A DNA stretch of 20,855 nt, from positions 1-20,855 of the forward strand of contig JANBTH010000321.1 of the NCBI GenBank assembly GCA_027578815.1, in the 5' to 3' direction. Shown piece after piece: positions 8,701 to 17,258 of this stretch. Position 1 is the stretch's first letter. Each line of letters opens with the position of its first letter. Below the pieces are notes generated by a model. It made no database searches, was not told the origin of the DNA, and saw only the letters and a program-made list of their open reading frames with translations. This DNA is from Coemansia sp. RSA 1804 (Eukaryota; Kickxellomycota; Kickxellomycetes; Kickxellales; Kickxellaceae). The position numbers and the translations under genes were made by a program.

Positions 8701-11700
8701 CAATAAAGTGGCCCTCGCGGTCGTCGCAAGGAGCTTCGGCCTTCTGCTGTACATTTCGCAAATGTTTTTCATTGTTGTTGTCGACATATCGCGGTTTCGG
8801 TTGAAACGGGCGCGGATTGGTTTTGGTAGATGGATAGATGTTGCGGATATCGTTCCGTTGGTCGTCGTAGTTTGCATGATGGATTTGTGGTTTAGACACA
8901 TCCGCAGGTTTTTTAACCGTTGGTGGAAGATGTTTGCCGATATGGAGTTTGGATGGTAGAGCGTCATTTCGTTTAGAGGGTTTGTCATTGTTCAGAGTTG
9001 TTCCAGAATCGTTCGATGATTGAAGCGACGTTTTGGATGTTGAGGCAATGTTGTTTGATCCCACATGGTTGTTCCGAGACCGGAAAAGAGAAGTGACAAA
9101 AGAAATGACGGACATTGGATGAAGACGAGAATTTGAAGGCAGAGCAGAGAAATTGAAAACCAGAAAACAAAAAGGAGCACTTAATTAGTACTTTTGATGC
9201 AAAAAGACACAATTAAACATCCAGGCAATACAGAAATACAGAGCGAAGATAATAGAAAAGCAAGCAGATGAAAGGAAAAGAGTACGGCAGAAATAGAGCA
9301 GAATAAATGAAATAGAAATAAGAAAAAAGACATTCCATTCACAAAAGCTAGGCTTGTTCACCCACTACAACATGTCATTTAGTCTTCTGGGCAAAAAAAA
9401 GGTAGATGTGCGGCACATCGCAAGCGGACAACTCACACTCTTCCTCCACTCGACCAAGAGAGGTTGGGAAAGCACAGCTGCTATGCTATGGCACAAATGC
9501 TCGCAAAATGCTGGCGTGTGTGGTGATAGGGGGCAATTGTTTGTGAGCGATAGTGTTGTATCGGTGAGATCTGGTTGGCCCAGCCTAGGATTTTGTTTGG
9601 CAGCATTGCCATGAAAAAGGTCTTGAACAAACAACTCGGCAAGAATGGCTGCAAAATTACACGGTACTTCTTGCCGGCTGTACGACATTAGATTAAAGCA
9701 TGTGTCACATAGCCACCAAGAAGGAGCAATTGGGGGGGGGAGTTGGCCAACCAACCACTACCTCTGGGTTCGCTTGAAATAATAGACGCAAACTGTTTGT
9801 GTGGACAGTATATACCCATGAATGTAGCACAACCTCAGGAAAGCCTTGCCGATTTTGGTGACATGAGCTCAGCTCCGACAAGCGGAGTGTGGTTTGCACA
9901 AACAAAAAACGCCATATTTCTTTTCTCCCGAGAAGGAATCTAGACCCAGGCCTTGCGCAGAGAAAGAGAGACCTTTGGACCAACACGCCGTGAGCATTCT
10001 GCGCAGTCAGCTTTCTTACTTTTGTGGAGGGCCCCGGTTGCAACAAGAGGAATAAATGAAATGTCAAAACATGGGAGAGAGCTGACATTTCATAATATTT
10101 CACAGCATTTCATGGCATGAACAAGATGGCAGAGCCACCATCTGTGGCAGAGTGTAGAGGCGCTTGTCTGCCATATATGCATAAATGCAATATGGGATGG
10201 TGGCAGTGCTTGGGCCGAAAAAGAGAAAGAGATAAAACAGACCTTTACCAGAAAGGGTCTGGAACATCACATACATTAACAATTAACGCGCCGCGCAAGG
10301 GTATGGCGGCAGTGAATCATCGTCATTTCGTATAAAAGGGCACTTACCTGCTGCTGTTTGTTGCGCTGACTGGCACGTCCGCGAGCACCGCCTCGCTGCT
10401 GAGTGGTTGTTGTTTTTGTCGCAGTGGCTGCTGCTGCGTTTCTGCGCCGTTTCGCAGGCGGAGGAGCAACAACGTTAGAAGGACCCGTCTGCTCTGTCGA
10501 AACCGTCTGAAGTGTCGTCAGCACAGGGTTGACACCAGACATAGACTGTACGTGCTGCTGCTGCTGCTGCTGCTGCCGCTGTGTGTTTGATGTTGTGGTT
10601 GCGGCGGCGGCAACCGCCCGTGCTGCCTGGTATAGGGCAGTTGACGTCCATGTCTGTGGTTGCTGGCGCTGCTCGTTGGCCGCCGTCATCATATAGTAAG
10701 GATTTGTCTGTCCAGAGGCGACCGCCTCTACAATGCGTGGTAGCTGTGTTTGCTCAAATGTAAATCTGGAGGTGGTGCCGCGGAGAATGTCAATGTCTTC
10801 CGTCGTGTCCAGCGTGTCACTTACGCCATATTGGTACTGGCTGAACGCATCAGTAGGCTGGTGCTGCTCCTGCTTTATCCGCGCAGCGTTATGGGCAACA
10901 GACCGTGTCAAGTAGCGATGCTTTGGCCGCGGAGATGACTCGTGCATGCTGTCCCCAGTCATGACGGCGCTGTTGTTGGCGGCGGATTCTGTATTGTTTG
11001 GGGGGCGCATCATTGGCTGCTGCAGGGCGCTGACTATGGTTAAAGTGGACGAAGATGCGGACGATGAGGCGCCAGATGCAGCATTCGGCGTTGCTGCTGT
11101 ATCCCCTATTAATGCAAAAAGACGTGTATGTGCGGATTTAGCAGCAATGTGACAGAATAACCAAGAAAATAAAGTTGGAAAGAAAATTAATGAGTGAGTG
11201 AGAGAGTGAATGGACGAATATAGGAAATAGGAGGAAGAAGGAGAGGAAAAGGTGTGGGCTTCAAGTGATATCTGTTTTCGAGGGTGTAAAAGTAGAAGCA
11301 GCATAAAGCACGCCTTTCTCCTGCTTGAAATGAGTTAGGATAGAGGGGAGGAAACAGGACATGCCGGCAAAGACGAGCAGCAAGAAATGCATTCAACTCT
11401 CAGACCGACTAGATGGCAAAGGCAGCCTGCCTGACGCCTTGCGAGACAGCCATTCACTTTTTCGCAATAGTATCTTTCCCAGACACTACTCCCCACTTTA
11501 CCCTTTTGTTGATAAAAAGAACAAAAGGCGACAAAAGGGAGCCTGGCGAAGGGCACACAAATAGGGGGGAGAGAGAGGATGGTTATGCGCTGAGCGTCGC
11601 AAAAAGATTCCTCATACTCGTATTCCATCTGTGTGCGACAAGCCGGAGCGTTGCGCGAAGGAGCTTAAAAAAGGAAACTGTAATGGCGGCTATCCACACT

Positions 11701-12423
11701 CCCCCCTTTTCGCTCCCCTTTCAAGCAGTCTCCATGTTTCCCTTGCCCCTCCCCTTTCGCGCTGCTCCTTTTTCTTTCTGTCTAACAAAAGCGCAGATGA
11801 AATGGCACAAAGAGCGTAGACAGTGGATGGGTGGTTTGTGTGCCGATTCCGGCATTAGAAAAAGCCAAGCGCCTCTCTAATGAAAGGAGAGAAGAACAGC
11901 ATCGCAGAAGTTGGATACAAGGAAATGTTGTCTGCAAACGCTTTCTCAGCCATCAAAAGCATTGTGGTTTGGACAGGCGGGAAACGAGGGAGGAAGGCGA
12001 ATGTGGCAAACCCGCCCTCCTCTGACATTTAAGGTAGGAAAGCGAGCAGGCACAAGAAAACATGGAGATGAACAATAATTTCAGAGGGAGAAAAAGGACA
12101 GAAAGCATTCACATAATGCACCAGGCTGTTTTACTCTTACCGTTGGCGTGTGTGCGTGTGTCGAATGCAGATTGTGGCGAAGCATACTGTGAGGCTAATG
12201 AGGCCTTTCCGCGGACATGCGAGGAATATCCGCCAAAGTCCATTGTCGAGCTGCTGAAGGCTGTTGTTTCTTGATAATATCTATAGTAGTTTTCAAACTC
12301 GGGCTCGCTGGAATCGCTGTGGATAACAATTACCTCGTCTGAAGCCTGTGGTGCTGTTCGAGGAGGATGTACGTGCCGCGCATAAAGTCCGGCACCTTTT
12401 ATAGCGACTCTGGTGCCAGGCAT
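5768..12423 (-). CDS. KNS1: LAMMER (CLK/Kns1/Lkh1) family protein kinase, three exons
   Basis: This is a dual-specificity kinase of the LAMMER family, known to phosphorylate SR-type splicing factors and, in fungi, to affect growth, aggregation and stress responses. Model: exons 12423-12141, 11105-10348 and 8743-5768, giving 1338 residues (1339 if the upstream CAG acceptor is used). Order: acidic VIVIHSDSSE (31-40); Ser/Gln-rich linker; polyQ; basic KRRR (313-316, possible nuclear signal); linker CDDREGHFIV; kinase domain (about 373-698) with GQGTFGKV (379-386), K401, HTDLKPEN (D498), DFG (536-538), APE (558-560) and the signature EHLAMME (597-603); then about 640 residues rich in Gln, Ser, Tyr and Asn. 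The kinase identity is certain. The exon joins rest on phase agreement (1/1 and 0/0), good donors and an AG-free acceptor region. The main alternative is a 1115-residue single-exon protein starting at ATG 9115. Confidence 0.8.
6043..6080 (-). repeat. GGTACT repeat and CAG-type run encoding a Tyr-Gln/Gln tract
   Basis: In-frame tandem TACTGG/GGTACT units are followed by GCTGCTG runs. On the minus strand they encode alternating Tyr-Gln and poly-Gln in the C-terminal tail of the LAMMER kinase. Similar CTG-rich runs (minus-strand CAG) occur near 6560-6580 and 7618-7634. Such tracts are prone to length variation. Confidence 0.75.
8749..9179 (-). promoter_or_regulatory. AG exclusion zone ahead of a distant-branch-point 3' splice site
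   Basis: Reading every base of the plus strand from 8749 to 9179, there is no CT, hence no AG on the minus strand for 431 nt; about 27 would be expected at equal dinucleotide frequency. The zone begins just after a TACTAAT branch-site match and ends at the tandem CAGCAG acceptor. Its 5' half is pyrimidine-rich with repeated TTCT and CTCT, like polypyrimidine-tract-binding sites. Its 3' half is A/C-rich and not pyrimidine-biased, so simple base composition does not explain the absence. In animals this arrangement marks distant branch points and regulated exons; the functional role here is inferred. Confidence 0.75.
9184..9190 (-). promoter_or_regulatory. Predicted distant branch point TACTAAT
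   Basis: The sequence matches the strong fungal branch consensus TACTAAY. The presumed branch A is at 9185, about 438 nt before the first acceptor AG. The only AG dinucleotides from 9347 down to 8749 on this strand are at 9191-9190, immediately before the motif, and at 9181-9180, about 5 nt after the branch A and too close to be used as a splice acceptor. Confidence 0.65.
10555..10575 (-). repeat. (CAG)7 polyglutamine repeat in exon 2
   Basis: Seven perfect CTG units on the plus strand are read as CAG on the minus strand and encode seven Gln, flanked by Arg and His codons, in the N-terminal part of the LAMMER kinase. Confidence 0.85.
11106..12140 (-). other. LAMMER kinase intron 1 (about 1.0 kb)
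   Basis: The donor is G|GTAAGAGT at 12141/12140 (phase 1) and the acceptor is TTAATAG|GGG at 11106/11105. The split glycine codon (g plus gg) restores exactly the frame of exon 2. The plus-strand stretch 11108-11258 has no CT, so the last 151 nt before the acceptor AG are AG-free. They include a long pyrimidine tract (about 11170-11255) and a closer branch-like GCTAAAT (complement of 11136-11142). The translation across the intron is full of Leu, Ser, His and Phe and looks non-coding. Confidence 0.7.
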
Positions 12424-15400
12424 GTATGCGGTTGTGGAAATATAAGCGCTTGCTTAAGCGAAAGAACTGTTGGCGGCAAACGCAATGCTGCAATATGTTG
12501 ATACACCCAGAATCTCCTACTTGCGCGGCAAGATAAAAAAGATAAAAGAATTAATATGGTGGAATAAGTTAGATTTTGCTGGGAAAAAGAAAGCTGGGTT
12601 AGAGTGCCGCACGACAAGCAGCGCTCAGAAAACGGTAATATAAGAAATTAGAAGCTGATGGGGCCTTTATATTTCACCAGCCCTAGATGAAATACAGTAG
12701 AAAGCAAAGTGTGAGCAAGGCCAACACGTCAGAGAGTCGATAGACATGTGGGTGCTTTCCGCAAATAGGCAGAATAGAAGAAATATAGGCGAATGTCCAA
12801 TCTATGTATGCTGCCGTGCACAACATTCAGATGGACAGACAAACAAGACAGACAGATAGGCGTTCAATTAAAGGGAGAGAAAAAATACAAGAAAATGGGG
12901 GATGCTGGGGAAGCAGATATATTATTATTCAGCTGCTAGCCTCTATTTCTCGTAGAGTAGTGTGGGTCAGAGTTGCAAGAGTGTGTGTAGATGGACCTTT
13001 CGAGCGCTGGAATATTGCTTGGACGAGAGGCAGGAGAGATGGAGGGAGGGGGAGAGAGAGTAGTGGTGGATATCGAGACTTTCAAATACATTGAAGGCAG
13101 CGGCTGGACGGAGGAGAAATAAAGAGAAAAAGTATGGATGATGGGGCGGTTGCTCACTCTGGGCCTTTCTCGGCCGCTGACAGCCTAGTTGTTGAATGGG
13201 CAGATGAAATAGAGAAAAGCGTGTATATCGCTTTGCGTTTCTTCCAGGCCGTAACCATCACTTCTCCATTTGTCCTGCAAGTGGTGGTTTGGCAAAGGGG
13301 AGTTGAGGCTGCATCAAGCGCTTATTTTCGCTTTCATTACAGCAGCAATGTGTGCTTCTGTTTCAACGCTGGGCGAGATAGACTGCGGGAAAACGGGTAC
13401 AAGCACCGCCGCCATCTCCGTCATATTGCAATATAAGTTTGCTATCCCCCCTTTTTCAGTTTGGAAAAGGCATTTCATATCCAGTCAGCCAGCTATTTTG
13501 GTTTGCTTGTCTGGGCTGGCGTGTAGCCCTGAAATAGGATGGGAAGAAGGCAAATGGCGCCCGCAAAGAAGAAAAGCAAAACGTAGTAAATGCGGGGCGT
13601 GTGTGGATGGATGAAAAGGAGGGGAAAAGATGAGACTAACGCAGTGTACACGAAACGCACACATGAAATCCCATCATGTCTTGAGCAGTTTTCTTTTTTT
13701 TGCGTGCTCGGTTTCGGCGCCAGAATAGAGGGAAATGTGGACCATAAACAGCACAGAAGAAAGATAAAATTGCATATAGGCAGTAGTGGTAAAAGTGGCA
13801 TTTGGAAGTGCTGATATTGCTCGCTCCCTCAGGCAGTAGCAGCCAAAAGCAGCGCGAAAAAAAACGTAGGGTGTGGTGCGAACAATCCCATCAACAGGCG
13901 CACGGGTATGTGAATGCTGCACATAGTGCACATTGCTCGTCTAAATACGCGGGACATGCCACACACAAAGGCAGCCTTTTCCATTGCTCATTTGAGACAT
14001 GAGTCTGGCAGCACAGCATGGGTCATGTCGCAAAGCACAGGTGATTATTACAGGCAAGAAGCGTGGTTGCGAGTCTTGTTTTTGCGCTCCCCGAATGCAC
14101 TCTCCCGCCCTCCTTTTTTTCTGAAGATATGGCCAGCAAACGGCAGCAATGTTCGCGTCCTGTGCAATTTGGCTAGATGTAGTGCAAAGGGAGGCCTGTT
14201 TTCAAGCAGAGACAGATGAGATGATGGGCGGTGCATCACTTAGGGCTAGACTTTGCCTTTTTCTTTCTGCTCCGCCATATCTGAATAATGAAAGGCAGCG
14301 TAAGAGCCAGTGGTCCATCAGGGTGAGAAATGCAAAGGAAAAGATGGCAAGCAAGATTTGTCAGAAGTAGAAAAAAAAGACATAGGACATGTTTGCATGC
14401 ACCATTGATGTCCTTGGTCATTGCCGAGGAGAGAAATCGATTATGACTGCTGTTTGCATCAGTCATTTTGCCTGCCAAAAGGAAATACTCAACCTAGCCC
14501 AGCTCCTCGTTAGGCAAAACAAGAACTAGATGGAGCGTTTTGGAAATTGGGTCTTTCTTTTGGCTGCGTTTGTTGTGCATTGCCAGCATGACACGACGAT
14601 TGCTTCCCACAAAAAGAGCAACAACCAGAGCGACAAGTGGTGCGCATTGTGCCCTGCTTTGAGCTTGCGAAATAAAAAAAAAGGAAGCCCCACCCTCAGA
14701 CATTCAACATCTCGAATAAAAAGCGACTACTTTGGCAAATTGATCCTTACCTACAGAGACAAAAGAACCGCATGTATAGACCAAGGATGGTGTTCGTGGA
14801 GAGAAAGAGTCATCAGATATTAGTATGCAATCTTCAGAGTAACAAGGAGGGGAGTATGCGCGGAAATATAAGGGGGATTTGGGCAGAAAAATGGAACCTC
14901 CAACAAGCGCGTATATTCCTCTTCGCATAGTCAAACGGCTTGACGGCGCCGAAAGTCTAACCAGCGATGCTCTAGCTAGTATCGGTTTGACAAGAGCTAG
15001 AACCGGAACAGCACAACCAGGCCATGCCAAGCAAAAGGAGGAGAGGAAAAAGCAGGCCCAATAGAATATACGCCTGCTTATCTAGCAAACCGACTTTTCG
15101 TGTGCCTCTTTTCGCGCTGTGGGCCTCATGGCAGCCGGTTACAACAGCCAGGACGACTTCTAGCTCTGGAATACAAGCAGCCAACGGAGCCGGTAACGCA
15201 TGCCCTACTTCCACCAAAAAGCGCTTTCTGACTAGTGTTATGCGTACCCTTTCTGTAAAGTTCGCAGTGTTCTGGTTTCAAAAGACGCGTGGCTGGGCGA
15301 AAAGCGAGAGATAGTTATAACTGTACAACAAGCAAGAAGCGAGAAGGTGAAATTACCAAGAGCAATACGAATAGCAAAGAAAGAAAGAACGAGCCTGGAT

Positions 15401-17258
15401 AAGAAGAAGAGGAAGAGGAAGGGCACGAGCGACTGGAAAGATAGACACAACACAGGCGCACCACACCGGAAACAGATGGGCCAAGAAACACCCCCCTCAT
15501 CAAGCAGTATGCAAAGCCGCAGAATGGGAAGGGAAGGGGAGAAAAGTGGCACTCTGTCAAAGGGGGAAAAAAATAGGCCAAATGCCACGACGACGCGCAG
15601 TGGCCCTGTCTTCCCTCCTCCCACCCAAGGCGAGATGCAGAAGACAGACAAGACAAGAGACAGGCAAGGGAAAGAGGGGAAGGGCTGTCATGCACAAAAC
15701 CAAACCCGCAAGCCGGTCGACAAAGGCAGCCTTTTGCTTTTTTCTTTTGCTGGGATGGCCGAAAGATGCCGTTTATTGTGGCCTCGCTTCTTTTTTTGTC
15801 GCCAAAAAGAATCAAAGGCAAGCTGGTTATTTCATGGAGCGGCCACAGAATGAGGTGGTGGGATGGAATGGAATGGACGAATACCACGGCGCGTTTGCAT
15901 TCTGTCTCCCAGACATGGAGATGGCGGCGCGGCTGGTGGGGGTGGGGGTTTGTGGCCTTTTTTCCCAGCCAGCATTAACGGAAGGAAGGAAGGAAGAATG
16001 GATGAATGGAATGACCTTCTGCGCTTGGGGGGAAGCGTTGGTTGGTGCTGGCAGCATGCATCGCGGCGGAAAATGCTGGCGCCAGAAAAGGGCAGCGTCA
16101 ATCGAGCAATCCGAGCCTCTTTCGCCGCCCAAAAGCGGACGAGACGGAAGCTGCAAGAGCAGGCTTTGCTTTTTTGGCGCTGATGGAGATTCTGGCGCTG
16201 GCACTGATGCTGATATTGATGCTGATGAATCGGAAGGGTCTTTTTTGGGGAAAGGCCTGTGGAATCCTCCAAGCAGTGCCACACAAAGCGCGGGTGCCAG
16301 CCCGTTCGCTTGCTCTTTCTTTCTGCGCCAAGCTGGTCTCGCGTCCTGCGGACCAGACAAGCCTGGCTGCTGGCAAGCCGTCTGCATCCTTTCCTCAGCG
16401 CATAGATCGGCCTTCTCGTTTGCTTCGGACCCATTGCGGCCGGGGCAAGTAGAACCGGTCTCGGCAGTGCGGGATGTCTGCCAGAAAGGCCCTGCTCGCC
16501 TTTGCCATGCTTCTGCATCTTTGCTTGCTCTTGGCTCTGCGGAGGCTTCTTCCCCTTTCTTATCTTGTCTTGCGTCCTTCCTGCCGTTTGCATTATTTCT
16601 GGCAGCCGCAGCGACAACAACAGCAGACGCAGTCAGTTCTGACAAACAAACGGCAAAAAAGACATCAATCATTCTCCCAGCGCTTCATTCGCAGCAACCG
16701 CACGCAAACGGGAGCACCACGATAAGCACCGGCTGTGGGACCGCCATTTCAACCAGAAGTTGCTGGTTGTTCATTGTTTGTTGTTTTGCTCTTTTGCTGT
16801 TTTGTTTTGCGTCAGCCGCTTTTCTCTTTTGCCATAAAGAATGGCAGCTTCTCCTGTTTACGCTTTCCAACCTGTTGCTTGCCTTGTGTCGCTTCCTCCG
16901 TGCCAAACACGCATGTGCCTTGATCATTGCAGTGGATCCGCAAACGAGCACAACCAGGTATTCTTCTGTTGTCTGGTTGGCACAAAATGCATGTGATTCG
17001 GAGTGCCAGATGCGTTTTCCATCGTCTTTAGCACCCATTCAGACTCTCATCACCACATGGCTGCTGACGTTGTTGCTGTCGCTGGTCATTGTTTTCTGAC
17101 AAAAGCACGGCATGTTTCTTCAAACAGATAAATAGACATTCTCAATCTAAAAAAGAACCGAAAATGTCGACATCTCCCAGCAAAAAATGAAACGTCCGAA
17201 AAGCGGTGCAGAGAGCCCAAGAAAATAATAGTATCCTTTCTGCAGCCCGATTTCCAGA
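12424..17258. other. 4.8 kb region without a convincing gene
   Basis: This stretch separates the LAMMER kinase start from the USE1 stop. It must hold the kinase promoter and possibly a long 5' leader, plus the USE1 3' end. Contents seen: a GACA/GACAAA-type simple repeat near 12834-12858; purine-rich plus-strand tracts near 13020-13060 and 15370-15420; a small perfect hairpin (14443-14466); a TA-depleted island (15421-17100) with GGAAT and GGAA short repeats (about 15860-16010) and G-runs (about 15935-15950). No tRNA or other structured RNA gene could be recognised by eye. Several long open frames here are considered under rejected items. Confidence 0.6.
15979..15996 (+). repeat. GGAA tetranucleotide repeat
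   Basis: Consecutive GGAA units are followed by GGATGAATGGAATG; a similar GGAATGGAAT run lies 110 bp upstream near 15863-15875. These are short purine repeats inside the TA-poor island. Confidence 0.65.

Larger units (their letters stand above)
8744..10347 (-). other. LAMMER kinase intron 2 (about 1.6 kb)
   Basis: The donor is AG|GTAAGTGC at 10348/10347. The acceptor is the tandem CAGCAG (exon starts at 8746 or 8743, differing by one Gln). Both sides are phase 0, so exon 2, ending in Gln-Gln-Gln, continues in frame into Lys-Ala-Glu-Ala-Pro-Cys-Asp-Asp before the kinase domain. The intron is about ten times longer than those of USE1. No coherent coding exon is seen in its upstream 1 kb. The last 440 nt have exceptional AG depletion (see the separate entry). 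An exon-2 read-through meets a stop at 10276. Confidence 0.7.

Noticed and set aside
5768..9115. LAMMER kinase as a single-exon gene starting at 9115
   Set aside because: Kept only as an alternative isoform: the first 124 codons lie in a zone lacking every AG, which suits an intron with a distant branch point much better than coding sequence, and upstream exons fit in phase.
10276..11304. 342-codon minus-strand frame as a stand-alone gene
   Set aside because: Its first part reads like intron (Leu/Ser/Phe-rich, no suitable ATG) and its last 23 codons follow a strong GTAAGT donor; only 11105-10348 looks coding.
11413..11880. Nested plus-strand frame inside kinase intron 1
   Set aside because: Repetitive Pro/Phe-rich translation from CT-rich DNA with no domain or promoter context; better explained as intron sequence.
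14970..15005. Imperfect inverted repeat around CTAGCT/AGCTAG with CGGTTT/AACCGG
   Set aside because: Arms are short and not collinear as one stem; no flanking features of a transposon, tRNA or snoRNA could be identified.
15827..16672. 281- and 262-codon overlapping frames on the minus strand
   Set aside because: Same compositional cause as the plus-strand frame; no recognisable domain, no splice or start context favouring either.
15546..17099. 517-codon open frame on the plus strand
   Set aside because: It lies exactly within the TA-depleted island, where TAA and TAG hardly occur in any frame; its translation is rich in Cys, Phe and Trp, shows no domain I recognise, and overlaps two long minus-strand frames. 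A homology search could overturn this.
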